Positions 20,001-32,700 of a stretch of 40,015 bases of DNA are shown piece by piece (the stretch's first letter is position 1; each line of letters opens with the position of its first letter). The translations under genes were made by a program, and so were the position numbers. The stretch comes from Neolentinus lepideus HHB14362 ss-1. Taxonomy: Eukaryota > Basidiomycota > Agaricomycetes > Gloeophyllales > Gloeophyllaceae. The stretch covers positions 123,057 to 163,071 of the forward strand of contig KV425606.1 in NCBI GenBank assembly GCA_001632425.1. The letters are read 5' to 3'. Below the pieces are notes generated by a model, which worked only from the letters and a program-made list of their open reading frames with translations, did not search any database and had not been told where the DNA came from.

Positions 20001-21535
20001 TTAACCGCAGAAGGGAGACATCCTCTTTGTGGGTGTGTAACATCGCGGGAAGGAGGTCTGGAAAGTGTAACCATAGCGGCAGGAGGGGAAGAGTGTCACA
20101 GTCCTGGTTGCTTGAGGCTCTGTTTTTGACCCTCTCAGTCGCGCGATAGGTTCCAGCAAATCCAAGTACTTGTCTGCCTCCCTCTCTATCACCACCTCTA
20201 CCTCCTTGCCCGTCTCTGGATCGTTCATCTTCGCGAACCTCACCCGACGTTCGAGGCGCCTGCCACCACCGAACTGAGGAATGCTACCCGTGCAGCTATC
20301 CTGTCTGACGTCTGCGCTCATCTCGTATTCCAAGTTGTCGACGGTATATGGCAATAGCGAGGCTTTACTATCACCATGGGCGGAGCAAATTGCGTGTTGC
20401 GAGGTGAAGTCGACCCTGCCATCGATACACGGAGTGTACAGGCCAGACATGGTGGAAGTGCTCGTGGGCGAGACCGGCCCTCGGTGTTTGACAGCGACAG
20501 CAGCCTGTTGGTGCTCCTCGATGCTATGATCCTCGAACGGATCGAACCTGAGGAAATGAGGATGTTGGCGACGTGGGGGCCATTCGGTAACCAGCTCTTG
20601 CTCTGGGGTCCCGCTGCAGTGTGTGGGAGGTCTATCTGATACCAAGAAAGTATCGTTTTGTTGAAGATGGTCCTGAGAGCATTGCAGGTCCAATGGCTGC
20701 ATGCGGGCATCTTGCTGTCTGGCGCCCATGTGACCGAAATCGACGGTATCTAGCACGTATGCCTGTGCCATAGGCTGCTGGAATGGATACCACATCGAAT
20801 CTGCGGCCATCGGAGCGTATGGGCTTCTGTTGATAGTATACTCTCTCCATCCCGTGTATTGCTGGCCGTATTCGGGTTGCAAATGCCCCTGCGCGAGGCC
20901 TTGTGGCAGCGCATGCTGTGCAGTGCCCTCGTCCGGCGGGATCCACTGTAGGTAGGCATCCAGCGACCAAGTACCGGGCTGGTAGGTCCCATCGTACTGT
21001 GTGAGATGCATGTTAGCAGAAGTCTGCTCCTGCATAGTCTGGTACTGGTGGGGAGCTAAGTGAGGCTGAGCATTGGAGCACGGGTACCGTGGCTTGTGTA
21101 CTATCCTCGGTGGTATGAATCTGGGTACGTTGCAGACTGGCTTTTGGCCTCTGTTGGTGTATTCCCCCTGTGGAGCCCCAGGCTGCATTGGAGGGAAACG
21201 GCCTGAGTCTGGCACGTCTATACAGCTTCTGTGGGCACTGTTGGGTGCATGAGCCAGGTTGGTTATTACATGCATTGGGAGATGCAACTAATAATCGAAG
21301 TTCAGATACTGTCGAATCACATTTAATGTTGTCTTACCTCCCCATGGATAGATTCTTGCGCGAAGCTGAAGTTCAGGCCAGGATCGTACGCAGGTGCGTG
21401 TTGACCCATATCGATGCCAGTATTGATGGTTGAAGTATTCATTTCCCCAAATTCAATCTGCATAGCGTCACCTGGTGTTCTGTATAATATGAACGATGCA
21501 GTTTCTGGTTGGAAAGGCGGGCGAGTGAAGTTCAT
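20001..21535 (-). CDS. Epsilon copy 3, unknown protein with altered C-terminus
   Basis: Exon 1 is 21535-21338 (66 codons, MNFTRPPF), followed by a 48-base intron. Exon 2 is 21287-20001 (428 codons plus stop), giving about 494 aa. It retains the early proline-rich part (GRFPPMQPGAPQGEY, PRFIPPR) that copy 2 lacks. About 53 codons upstream of RRLERRVRFAKMNDPETG are deleted in frame. A 7-base deletion at about 20151 then shifts the frame after ADKYLDLLE, replacing the helical tail conserved in copies 2 and 4. It may be a truncated-function allele or an early pseudogene. Confidence 0.5.
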
Positions 21536-22185
21536 AGTGAGAAGAGAAAGGGCAAGGTTTGTGTCCGTGGTTATCACTGATTAAATCGCACTTTTCGGCA
21601 GGCTCCGGGTCTTGCGCCTTTGCTCTTGTTCCTTATCGGGCTCAATCGCAGTGCTAGGTTCTGCAAATCCCGCGTCTATGAAACGGATCTATGGTCCTCT
21701 CGCTGTCGTCGCTGGACAGCCTCCGTCGTTGTCGGAACTTGTGTCTCTCGCTCTGTCTAAACGTCCCGCAGGTATTTCTTGTCCAAATGCCCACTTGAAA
21801 GATTCTGACTCCCGAGCTCTGGCAAAGGAGAGGTCTGCAGTCTCTAGTCATGAAGACTTTTTCCAGAAATTATCAATCACAAATCGAGGTGGGTCCCGCT
21901 GAAACGTGAAACCCAGGGTTTCGCTCTTATTATGCATCGTATGACTCTGCTATCTCTCTCAGCAATCAAGGCGGCTACTCACACACAGATGTCCAAATAC
22001 TTTGGAAGAATCGCAGTTCAGGCTTTCATGAATGCAGGTACAAGTGCAGGTGCGAGAGACATCCGGTTCTATGTTGCTTCCTGGTTTCCTTCAGTGAAAT
22101 GTGCTTGCTGTTACATTGTAATAGTATACGGACATGGAGCGCAATATAACAGACGCTGCATGATTTATGCTTTGGGACAAGTTAT
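21536..22185. other. Epsilon 5' flank and GCDH 3' flank, unit 3
   Basis: This is the third counterpart of 337-938, with more substitutions. No gene is supported. Confidence 0.4.
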
Positions 22186-24091
22186 TGAACGCCTGAATAC
22201 CCGTCATTTCTTTCCGTAGAATCAGCGCGTGGATGTCCTGAACCACGAGGTTAGAAGATATTTCTCGCAGCCGCAGAGCGTAGGGATATCTTGAGTCCTT
22301 ACGTGAGTGCCTTGCAATCGCGACGAGAATATATCAGAGTCTCATCGCAAACTTGCCGTAGGAAACGCACCTTCGTGTGTGTTCGTCACTTGCAAATTCG
22401 CGACATGTCTGCTGACATGATACCTTCCGTGGTGTCAGTCGAGAGAGAAGCCAAGCATAGGCGAAAGCTCAGACTGACTCATCCGCACATGCATTTCCTC
22501 CAAGTATTCCAGCACCCTGCGCGCGTGCTCGAGCGCCACAGTTATTCCGCTTCACCAGACTGGCCGTGCGACTTTACCTGCGTATCTCAGACGGCCAACC
22601 GAAAGAGCCCACATCAAGCACAGTTCATATTGCTCGAAGAGCATCTGATGCAGGAAAATAGGAGCGCACTTGCAAACTTGCTAGCAATCCCGTCGTCACT
22701 CCAGTCTGAGCATCGACTCGGATGAGCTGGAGCGAGGCGAGCAGTCAACCGAGCTGGCGCCTCTCGGGGGAGTATGTTCCTGTGTGGGTTATACAGTCTT
22801 CGAGAGCACGGGGACACCCCAGGAGATCCCGTACCTATAGTACACGTATGAGCCCACTGACTTAACGATGCAGGGTAAGTTGAGGGTACGGACCTCGCAT
22901 TGTTGAAGCAGATAAATGCCGATACGAGACCTGTTGTCATAGATGAAGGCGCTTCTTGCGATACCTCCAAGTTATCGAGGAACCCTGGGCCTTTCAGCGC
23001 GGTTGGCAGGGCTAATTTATTCTTGATTGCTGGCGTAGACAGGCCAAGGGTACCGCTTGGTCACCCCACTTGCTCCGTGCCCAGATAAAGAAGACATCTC
23101 TATTTTCTGCTCAAACCAGGTCCGTCAGCTCGACACATGGCAGAAAACCACTTACGCAACAGGCGCGTTGCTGATACACGTTTTCGCACCACTGATGATA
23201 AAACCATGACCACCCAGCAGTTCTTCGGCCGTAGTCTCCATTGAGCCAGGGTCGTAGCCGCGGTGATGTACTTGAATATGATGCGCAGCAAGAAATAAGA
23301 GAGGTGCGACAAATGACTGAAACAAAGAACACAGCCGATGAGTTCACCTTTTGCTATGTAGGGAAAAGTCGGCATCGAAGATGATGAAATGATGATAACG
23401 GCACAAAGTGAAATATGAATAACACTTCAACATTAAGACTGGATACTCACCCAGGGCGGGCAGATACTTATCCTTCTGTGCTTCAGAACTGAATGCATGG
23501 ATCAAATGCATCGAGTGAGGATAGGATGTTGCTTGGGGCCGTGAATCAACCCTTCGAATGATTTAACGTCAGATGTAATTATCAACTTTTAGTTATGAAT
23601 CCAATCGTACAGGACACTATTGGCGCCTGCACAGCCGCAGCCTTGGATAATGGGGCCGCGAAGACCCAGCTGAACCATATCATTGAGGATCGAGGTGTCG
23701 AATGCTGGGATCAATCAGGGAGCGCCTGCAGAGGCGATGAAAATATGTTTTGGTGCGATAGCCTTTGAGCACTCGCATTATTAGCTTTTTTTGTGAAACG
23801 TGGAAGAACAGCTTAGTAACAGCGTACATAGACTGGTGCATAATACTATTTCCAGACGAGCCTGCAATGAGGGAAAAGCGTACACTTAAATCGAATCGCG
23901 ACCTCTTTGAAAGGTGCACACCTTCTCGTCGAGCTTAACAAAATGTATTCAGTCGTGGAAAATCACCTTTTGTGGACAAAAAGATAGAGCATGCGCAGGG
24001 AGCTGACTCAATATCTTCGGAGGCAACCCCACACGATGCAGGTCAAGACGGAATGGACGGAGTTGGGAACGAACTACTTCGATGCATCCAT
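22186..24091 (-). pseudogene. Glutaryl-CoA dehydrogenase pseudogene, unit 3
   Basis: This is the most decayed of the three copies. The start ATG (24091) is followed by a TAG at codon 6. The acceptor before the KLMPRVLEG exon is AA instead of AG. The GYGCAG exon is truncated and carries substitutions. VDSGYRS reads VDSRPQ. The normal stop codon at the 3' end is lost. Blocks still recognisable include FINATFSSEAQ-like debris near 23480 and the exon near 23130-23260 ([15 protein letters not shown]). The NTYEG exon is missing or unreadable near 22360-22420. It is clearly non-functional. Confidence 0.85.
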
Positions 24092-24747
24092 AGTCCTGGT
24101 GTAAGTGTATCCAATCCCCGTCCGCCCGACAGGATAGGAGGTGTTCGAAGGCGGCAAACTTGAACAAGTTCCGAAGTCTTGAGGTAGATCTTAGATACTG
24201 CTGGGGTAGGGTTAGTCCATGGACCGGTGGACCGCCACGTGTGGCGAAGAAATGAGATTTTCTAGGTCCATGCTGTTTCTCCCATTCATGGCCCTACTGA
24301 TCTTTACGTGTCAGTTTCTCTTGAATAAGAACGTATAACGAGCACATCTGCAAATAATATGCTATCCTGGCGTCGTGAGTTGAAAGCATATTGGTGGCGG
24401 GAATCAGCGAGACCTGCCAATTGTCCAAACAGCCACAATTGAAAGAGCCGCGTTTCATCGTATCGATGATAGGCCTGCGTGTCGTTCGACTGCTCGTGCT
24501 CTTGGTCTTTGTTCCCGTCGCGGAATCGTCTCAGAACTTTATGTTGCTCTGATTCTAACGATGCTTCTCGGCTGTCTGTCAAATGCTGCAAATAGGTATC
24601 CCGGCGACATGTAGCATGAATCTACGTCGACATACTCTCGATACGGAGTACAGTTACTCGGTATCCCTTGGCTAGCTTGAATCCAAGGAAATCGATGGTG
24701 GGCTAACCTTTGGTTGTGAATGTACCGCGACGATGGTGATGCATGCC

Positions 24748-26010
24748 TTAACCGGTGTGGACAGTGCGGTGGTGGAAGATAGACACGGAGATGATATCGG
24801 GCACATTTCTCGGTCTGGCCCAAGTCGTGCAAGAAGAGGTACTTCCTCTCCTAACGTCCTGGCGCGAAAGAACTTACGCAGTTGACATGAGTTGATTTTC
24901 AGCTCTGTACGATGCTAAATGTATTCCTTAGCACGACGGCTCCTCCACAGCAGTAATTCACCGACGGCAAGGCCATTTGCACGCAAAGTACCCATGTACA
25001 AGCCGGTCATGGTGCTCCTATACGATGCGAGGATCCGGACCATACCATCGGCCGTCGCTCGTAAACGGTTGAGCGCAGCAGAGACACGCCGGCGTCTTAT
25101 GCGGATACAGCGTAGATTCGACATGATCCTCACAAGGATCTATGTGCCGGTGTCTGGAAATTGCGCAGAATGAGTGACGACTCTTCGACAGCGAAGAGGA
25201 TGATCCAGCTTTCGCTAACTTCAAGGATATCGGCGATCTTCTGCGTCCCGTCTCTGGACGGTGGTGCTTCAAACTGTGGGCACGACTGGACGAGAGGAAA
25301 GAGATAAATTCCCATTCGTCGATTCATACGGACACGACCGGATCAGAGGGACGAGATAGGTTTCCATCCGTCGATCCATTCTCCATGCGATTTGAGCGCA
25401 ATCGAAGATGCATCGGGTCTTGGAGTCCGAAAACGCGGGATTGTAGAGGGGTGGTTCTGACATCATGGCTGTTCGGAAGTGACGGTGGCCTTGGTGCTGC
25501 TCACAGCGGCCGGCCTATAGAGAATTCCATCAAGGGTATTTTGGGAGGCAGGAGGCAGGAGCGGAACGTGTCGTGCGACGCAATACGGCTTCGTCAGAAG
25601 TCATCCCAGCAATCTCGTCGATTATTCGTGACCCGTGCTATTCAAACGGACATCTTCCGAGCACAAGGAACCTGCAACATTATGGACGAATTACTCACTT
25701 GGCTCTAGGGTTCAAGACCGCACCTATGATATTCGACTGGGAGTCCGTCTTCGGGATCGACGATGGAGACTATGGCGATGTTCTAGATTTTCTTTGGGTG
25801 ATCTTGATCGGGAACGGAGACCGTCGATGAAGGACAAGAACTGTGCCACAAGCATTCGATTGGATCTGTTGATGATAAGCGTTGGTTGGCTTTGTATCTG
25901 TGGGTCCCGGCCTCCGGCGCTTATCTCTCGGCGCTCTAAGGGCTCACTCGTTTTGCATTGAAGGTGGTGCCACGGCAAGCGGTTAGGAATACCATTTTCT
26001 GCCTCTCGCA
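24748..26010 (-). pseudogene. Zeta copy 3, unknown gene, decayed
   Basis: Blocks shared with the other units are DGTQKIADILEVSESWIILF, MTGLYMGTLRANGLAVGELL and the last exon VPDIISVSIFHHRTVHTG ending at 24748. A stop interrupts RAKEYI, the 65-base intron is damaged, and a tandem duplication of about 50 bases lies at about 25280-25382. The about 190 bases kept by unit 2 are missing here, with an endpoint different from that in unit 1. The left limit is approximate. Confidence 0.4.
25275..25382. repeat. Local tandem duplication in zeta copy 3
   Basis: Two imperfect copies of about 50 bases stand side by side. Each has ACGAC(T/C)GGA near its start, an AGAGGGACGAGATAGG-like middle and GTCGAT(T/C)CAT at its end. 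Units 1 and 2 have at most one copy. The duplication changes the reading frame locally and helps to show decay. Confidence 0.5.
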
Positions 26011-26579
26011 ATGGGAGTTCACTTTCAACGACGGAGGTGAAGAGTCTTGATACGCATCTTTCCGGATCGGAAGGGACAGAACACAACGATACCGGGCTGA
26101 GGTGGATGGATTTGGTGTTGTATGAGATAGGAAAACTACATATACGAATGATCCTAGTATCTTCACTAATCACTCACCCCTGTCCGTCATATCATCGTCA
26201 CATCTCCGTCTCCATGTCACTTCAAGGGTCGAATCATCTGGTGACTGCATTTCAGCTTCTAGTGACTACGGCCGGTGCTGAAGACTCCACTGGAGTTTGC
26301 GCCCGGTGCTGCGTTATGTGTTTTTATTATTCGACGGCGAACCGGAGGTGCGAGATGATCGCAATGGCCGCTCTTCTGTTCCCCGTCTTCAAGGGAGCCG
26401 TAGGCTTTGCACCGGACGCTCTTATGCGGGAGAGTGGGTCTCGATGAATCGATTTGCCCCGTCGAGTTATCTTGTCACGAATCCTATACAAGAACATCAT
26501 TAGAGACAAGAAAGCCGCCCAAAACCTCTTTGTACAATTGTCATGCCCCTAACATCACCTTTGCAAAAACCCACGAGAT

Positions 26580-27390
26580 TCAGCACGCGTACGAATCCAA
26601 GTTCAATCTCAATCCTTCGCTCGTCCTCTTGGGATCCGGTACATATCCGGTAGACTTCGCCATAATGGGTTCCTCGAATACGGATCGATATACCCACCGT
26701 TCATACGGCTCCGCATCCATCATTGCGTTGTCCATAATCTCGGCCATATCCATCGTCACATCTTCCGACGTTTGGGCGGTGTCCCCAAGATATCCCATGT
26801 CCGATTGGCTGCGATTGGACCATCCATTGACGCTCAGGTGCCTGCCTTCGATAGATATGCGGCCCACTCACGGGAATGATCGGTGGACTCGCCTGAGAGG
26901 CAACTTGACCCGGCTGCAATCCCCATCCACCTCCATGCGCCAGATCCCAGTGTTGCAGGCAGGGAACGGTGCTAGCATCTATTTGCAAGAGAGCTGTCGA
27001 CGAACTCAAGGAAAACACAAAGGCCAAGGAGGGGAGGGGAGTTACGGCCAAATCGCGGCTCCAATGTTTGTTACTTTTGGACTTGCGAGGTTCATCTGTT
27101 AAGCAAGTGTCAGGATCCTCGAGTATGATGAGACGAAGAGGATAACATACAGGCTGTTCACCTGCCAGTGGCACATGTTGTCCGAGGCCACTCTTCTCAT
27201 AGATGCGGCGAAGATCGGTGGCCCTATCTTCCTGCGCAGGTGACAGCAGGTGTCCGGTGGTGGAGATCTGGCCCACAATTCCCTATACAGCTGAGTGCAG
27301 TTCATCTAAGTGAACGGATAGTTGCTCGATGGCTGGCGCTCCGTCGTGACCGGTAAACGAGGCGATCTCTTCCAGACTACCTGAGCGCAT
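26580..27390 (-). pseudogene. Gamma copy 3, best-preserved C-terminus
   Basis: The ATG at 27390 gives MRSGSLEEIASFTG, which agrees with the ATG used by the other gamma copies. A TAG after DELHSAV interrupts the first exon. The helical block LRRIYEKSGLGQHVPLAG and the intron (GTATGT donor, acceptor TTAACAG) follow. In exon 2 the frame changes once after MVQSQPIGH relative to unit 1. The tail is MMDAEPYERW, then YRSVFEEPIMAKSTGYVPD, ending at 26580. The acidic-aromatic tail resembles that of alpha. At least two lesions make it a pseudogene. Confidence 0.55.
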
Positions 27391-27708
27391 GGAAGTCCTC
27401 CAGGGCCTCTTTGGAGTCTTCTACTGAGGCTGAGCTGTGAAGAGGATGGCATGAGTCGAAAATGTGGCGATAGTAGCAGTTACTGAAAGAAAGCTTGTGG
27501 CACGTCTGTCACTCTGTTAGAATCACCTGCCGTTGCCGGTCTCTGGTAGGAGTCCTGTTATTCTCGAGCGTGAGGCTACATTGATTGAACTTGATCGTTA
27601 GATACATCCACAACAGCTTAACGAAATACCATGTAACCGAACAAGCACCATCTTCACGAGAAAAATTTATACACAAGCTATGATCATACATCTTCCTTCA
27701 TTCTCGAC

Positions 27709-28479
27709 TCAGTGATGTGACCCGAAGTATTCCTCATCGACACCCATGTAATCGCTGTTGAGACCATTATGTAGTCCTCCACAAGTCTGCGAACAAAATG
27801 AGAAGCTCACCCGTCCTCAGCTTCATCCATATTATTATTCCACCACGTCTCGTAGTTCATGCCACTGGGTGGTGCATCCCACAAGTACGGATCTTCCGCC
27901 CTGGTTGCAGTCTCAGTTTCCATAGGAGAGTCTACGGCTTCGGCAGGCGTCATATCGGTGTCAGTGTGGCAGAGTGCGAAGTCCTCAAAATGATTTGCAT
28001 CCACTCCAAATCAGGTCGAGTCGGTGGTTGGAAGAAGGAGCACCCAGCAGGCACAGGCACAATGTCGTATAGACGCAGGAGGTCGGTTGTTAATTTGGAT
28101 GAATGCTCCATCTAACAGCCAAATTTTAGTGACTCTGAAGAATGCTCAGGGAAGTGGATACTATACCGGCCGTGCATACGGTTCTATCACTTCGCCCAAG
28201 GTATTGTATCTTTTGATGGCCTCACGATACAGAGCCTCCTGCCTCGCCGGATCTTCATTCCCTCCCCGCGACGCTCGCTTCGATCTCATCGAGAGCGTTT
28301 TGCATGTCTTTCAGGTTGAGCAACCGAACCTCTTCCTCGGGTGACCTCAGGTTAGACCCGCCGGCGAGGGTGCTCGCTATGTCGGTGAGGCAAGCTCGGA
28401 GCTTTGATAGATCGGCGAAGGACTCCTGCGAGTCTCGAACGCTGGCATTCTGGACTTGAGTAGTGCGCTGTGCTTGCAT
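27709..28479 (-). pseudogene. Alpha copy 3, frameshifted
   Basis: The start, both introns and the last exon (DYMGVDEEYFGSHH) are in place and match copies 1 and 2. In exon 1 a change at about 28257-28263 shifts the frame, so translation stops right after ASVAGRE. In exon 2 a single base is missing near 28010 upstream of DANHFEDF. The third exon and splice sites are clean, so decay seems recent. Confidence 0.7.
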
Positions 28480-28760
28480 GTTTGTAGGGCGAGGAGATCG
28501 TGGAGTGGTCGATGGTAAAAGTGAGGAACAGGACCAGTGGCACGATTGATATCATTTTGCGCTTCGGCATATGCCGAGCATCGTGGTCAATGGCGGAGCC
28601 GCTTCGGCCTACCTGGGCGCTTGTGTGGCAAAACAGAGGTCCGTGCTGTTCGCAGGAGTTGTGAAGTGGTTGTTAATCATTGATACAAGACGTCGTTCTG
28701 TGACTAGAATGTATTTGATTGCGGGTGTCGGCATCCTCTGATCATGGAATGCGATACCTA
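28480..28760. other. Alpha promoter, unit 3, ending at the array breakpoint
   Basis: This stretch is nearly identical to 7671-7947 of unit 1. Similarity stops abruptly after GCGATACCTA at 28760, where single-copy sequence begins. Confidence 0.6.
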
Positions 28761-29054
28761 CAAGTACGAACCTGGTGGCTTGATTTCATCGCGCATTGGA
28801 TGAATATTCAGGAAGTGCATCTGGGCCCCTGCTCCTGTGATATGTCTGTCGTCTCTCTCTGAAGAGCCAACAGTCGGATGAACGGCAGGCGAAAGATACG
28901 TCTACTGATGGGACACGAAATATACGGACTGTCATACCCACTTTTTGCTCGCAAAGCCATCCATCAATGCCCACACATCACGATAGCAGCCTAACGACGG
29001 CAACTCGAAATTGTCCTCAAGCGAGTCAGACCTGGGATGCCGATCGAAGGACAT
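28758..29054 (-). CDS. Possible small two-exon gene at the array junction, 66 aa
   Basis: Exon 29054-28942 (MSFDRHPRSDSLEDNFELPS, then CYRDVWALMDGFASKK) splices through a 96-base intron (donor GTGGGT, acceptor GACAG) to exon 28845-28758 (HITGAGAQMHFLNIHPMRDE, IKPPGSYL). The residue content is protein-like and both splice sites are plausible. The stop codon, however, is formed by the repeat-unit bases at 28758-28760, so the gene may be the truncated end of a longer one cut by the junction. No family was recognised. Confidence 0.3.
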
Positions 29055-29101
29055 AATGCATACTTTGTTGTATTTTTGTCATCATTCTGTGTCACCACCC
29101 T

Positions 29102-29745
29102 TCACAATTCTTCGTCAATATCCATATCCATATCTTGGCTAGACATGTCGCGTGTCTGGTGCCTGTGGACACCGGTCAAAGCAGTTTTGGACGTCGACAA
29201 TTGTGTTGAGAGGTCTGGCATAGGCAAGTGGGAGATATGAGGCTCCCCATTTGCAAGGCCTATTCCCACCAATCTGGCCTGGTCGACTGGGCAGGAGAAT
29301 TGGAATGAATATTCTGCCTTGCGAGGGTTTGTCATTGTTGTTTTGTGAGAACTCATCTAATGACAAAATCAGGGGTTAATCTAAGGAATAAGTGGTTTTC
29401 TGAAGCTCCTCACATTGGCAAGTGTCCCTTTGTCACGTTGACGCCTCTCTCCCGACCTGCTATGGCGTCCCATGCGCTGCTATCGTCGAAATATCAGTAG
29501 CCGACACTGTGTACAATGTCACTGGGGAGATGGCGTACATCGCTGTTTGCGACGCGTCCGACGCGTGGATCTGAAGGGCCCCTGACGGAACTAAGGCCAG
29601 TTGGTGTGCGTAGAGTTTGCATCTTGGCGGACGCGGTCTGATTTCTATGTTTGGCCCACAGTTGCACCGGTGCCACGAAAGCCTTGGTGTCATATTCGAT
29701 GTCCTTCTGTTCCTCGACAATCTGCTTGATAATCGGTTTCACCAT
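29102..29745 (-). CDS. Possible unknown small gene, exons uncertain
   Basis: Two minus-strand open frames look coding-like. One starts at ATG 29745 (MVKPIIKQIVEEQKDIEYDT, then KAFVAPVQLWAKHRNQ). The other, after an acceptor-like CATTAG with a CTGAT branch motif at 29357, runs 29356-29102 and ends in an acidic QDMDMDIDEEL. A donor GTGAGG lies at about 29420. I could not find a splice combination that keeps one frame throughout, so this may be two short genes, one damaged gene or chance. Confidence 0.25.
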
Positions 29746-32700
29746 CGTCGACGTGAAAATTGAAACTGTTCAGAATGAAACGCGAGATTGGCGGTAAGAC
29801 GCGGTGGTGGTGAGTGGAAGACGCGGTGGAAAGACGCGTCGTGCCTCTGGCGAACTCCGTGCACGTGCACAACAATTACCCGCTTTGGTATGTCTTTGTA
29901 CTCTGACCTACTCAAAATGGTCATTGACGCCAATGATACAGTGCAGAATTGTGCAGCTAGCGTATACGAGGCTCGAGGTATTCAGAAGCTCCAGTCATCA
30001 AGCATGGTACCTCATAGCCTGAGCGTGCATCGCTTTGATGAGGCCCCAGTGATTGGGTAGCCCGAATTTCACCTGATTTTTCGGTGAGCGGACCTCACGG
30101 TTATATTCGAGTGTCACGTTCAATCAGTCAGCGATCTAGGAGACGATTCGGACACGGGGCTGACCTACTCACTCGCCACGGGTCTGTTTGTTATGACGAT
30201 CCAGGAAAAATATTGACTGTGACGCATTCTGAATGCGGATTGTAGCCTCTCGGCTTGCTTGCCGCGTACGTGCTGTTCTGGCTTTCATGCACTCCCTAGG
30301 TCATGGAAAGATGTCATCTTTGAAGATTGCTTTTACCAAGAACCCGCGGCATAGACTCCGGGTAGTTTGGCAGAAGCTAGAGCAGCAGAGGGGTGGCTGC
30401 TGGTAGGTGAATGCGTGGTTGTATGGGGCGTTGTCACGGACGTTCGCCTTCTAGTCACGGAAGGCCTGCCGAAGTGGCTGGTAGTTATCGAGTGAACACT
30501 CCGTCCATTCAACGGACTGTGTACCTGGACGAGATGGCAAAATCGTATGCTTAGAGGCTTGCGCCCACACCATCCATCACCTAGACGTGCAAATGAAGCC
30601 GATGGTTAGTCATGATTACGACTCGATACTTGTTGAAGTATTCTCTATCCCAGCCATCAAGACTTGCTCAATTCCACTCCTTCTCCAACCACGAACAACG
30701 AACAATAGGGTGGGCCCGTTACGGCCTGCAGCTGGCGACTGCAATGATATTCGATTTCCTCTACTGCTAATACAGTGCACTCAATAAACGAGATCATCGC
30801 TCGACTGACTCACGAATGAGATCATCACAAAGCTTCCGATCACGAGCCCCTGCGCTATGTCGCAGTTGAGTATAGTCATATTTCTCTGTCATGGCTATCT
30901 TTACTTTCCAAGTTCCCAGATCTTGGAATTGTATTTGGCGTGCCGGCATGTCACACATCGACTACTAGTGCTCGCCATTATACACCCAAGTAATCTTTCC
31001 CAGGCGTCAGTCCTATACAAGAGCTGCATCCGACCAATTTCTCTGCTCCTTCGTGTTCACATCTGCCATAGATGCTTGAGGCACTCCTCTCCAATCATAT
31101 TGGAAGCTATGCCAGAGTCTGTCAAGGTGCTGTACCTTCCCGAGGATGTGTCCAACTAGCCATGGCCTAGGAAAATCAATCGTCATTACGAGGGTCAGCG
31201 CCGAGTTCAACGCCTGGTTCCGCGGATTCCAGGCTTTTACCAAGCGTTCCCAATACGCCTTCGATGAGCGCGATTTTGGTCTGTCGGCGCTCTTTGATTG
31301 ACATGCTAAAGGATGCTTCACTGACTTGTTAACGGCGACCAAACGAACGCATCTCGTACCCATCAGATTTTCATGTGGGCTACAGCGTTGCTGACATTCA
31401 GCAGAACGATGCTCAGATGATAATGATGCTTAGAGATGCTTGCCACACTGGACGGTGACGAGCGTACGGTCGCCCAGCTTAGATATATATTTGAGCGGCT
31501 AGGATGGGAGGCCAGAGTGTATGACGGGCTCGGAATCGCGGAAACTCGCCATTCGAGCTTACTGTTCCTTGGACTTCCCACCTGATGCTTGATGCTTTCG
31601 TATCTACAAGCAGCTCTGGGATCGGTCCTCGTTTCTGCAAACAGCTTGAACTCGACTATATTCCCCCTGTTAAACGGAAAGGTGATTTTACTGCGTTGCA
31701 AAGTGAGGATCACATGAACCTGCATGATAGACCTCGTCAACAAATCATCTACGCCAAGGGGTACGTTCCCCGCGATAGAGGTCCTCATTGGTATGCAGAA
31801 TTCTCAAAAGACAACACCAGCTCAAGTCACCATTCACCGTTGTCACCATTCCAGTTCTGTCCTAACGTCCGTCTTTGTTTGCCCATATCGATCCAAGCAC
31901 GTTTCGAAGTCATGTACGGTTACCCTACGATGTTCTCGCAAGTCGTCGCAACAAGAGGTGTTCCAATTTCTTTCAAATCAGGTTTCCTTCCTGAGATATT
32001 GAGCACAAGCGTTATCTAGAATAGGCTTGATACGGCGCCTCCTAAATACGACTTAGTAGACAAGCAACTGTCTTATATGGAATCTAGAATGTGAAACCAA
32101 TCTTCGGAAGGAGTGTAGCGTCGGAGGAGAGTCGAAGGCCTGACATGCAAAGACACGACTTGGAATCCGAAAATGCCACATTCTGACTCCCTGGATATTC
32201 TGATTTCACAGCCTTCGTCCTCTTCTCTCTCATTCGAGCTTGCTTCATCTCTTAGACGTGGTTCTCTTGGCTTGTCACGGCTTCTCTGCCATTTGTTTTA
32301 TGGTGAAATTTCAGCCTCTCCTTCTATGATGCCATCGTTCAAGCTCAAGTGAATACGCCCCATGGTCGCGGTCGTCACCGCTGCCGCGTGCACCCTGCTG
32401 AAGACAGATGTAGGCGGGTAGTATATTCCTCTAATTCTGATATCGCGTATGATGTACTGCGTCCAGTCTCGACGGGCTATCGAATTGACTGGACATGCAT
32501 CCTACCGTCCTGTAAAGTGCTCTTCTCGAGATCAATTGATGCTGTGATGCGCTTCTTACTTATGTAGCACTTGTTTATCGAGCGATAAGGTCTACGAGCG
32601 CGTCGTGTATACCATTCTGAGTTCAATTTGCTGCTGGTCTCCTCTAATTACGCTGTGCTCAACTTGCCGTCACGCTTATGGCTGAGTTGCACCATGTCCT

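Noticed and set aside
26407..27102. Plus-strand 231-codon frame
   Set aside because: It overlaps gamma copy 3 in antisense and is not conserved in units 1 or 2.
31013..32019. Long frames on both strands in the single-copy insert
   Set aside because: They have no domain, no convincing splice sites and no second copy for comparison.
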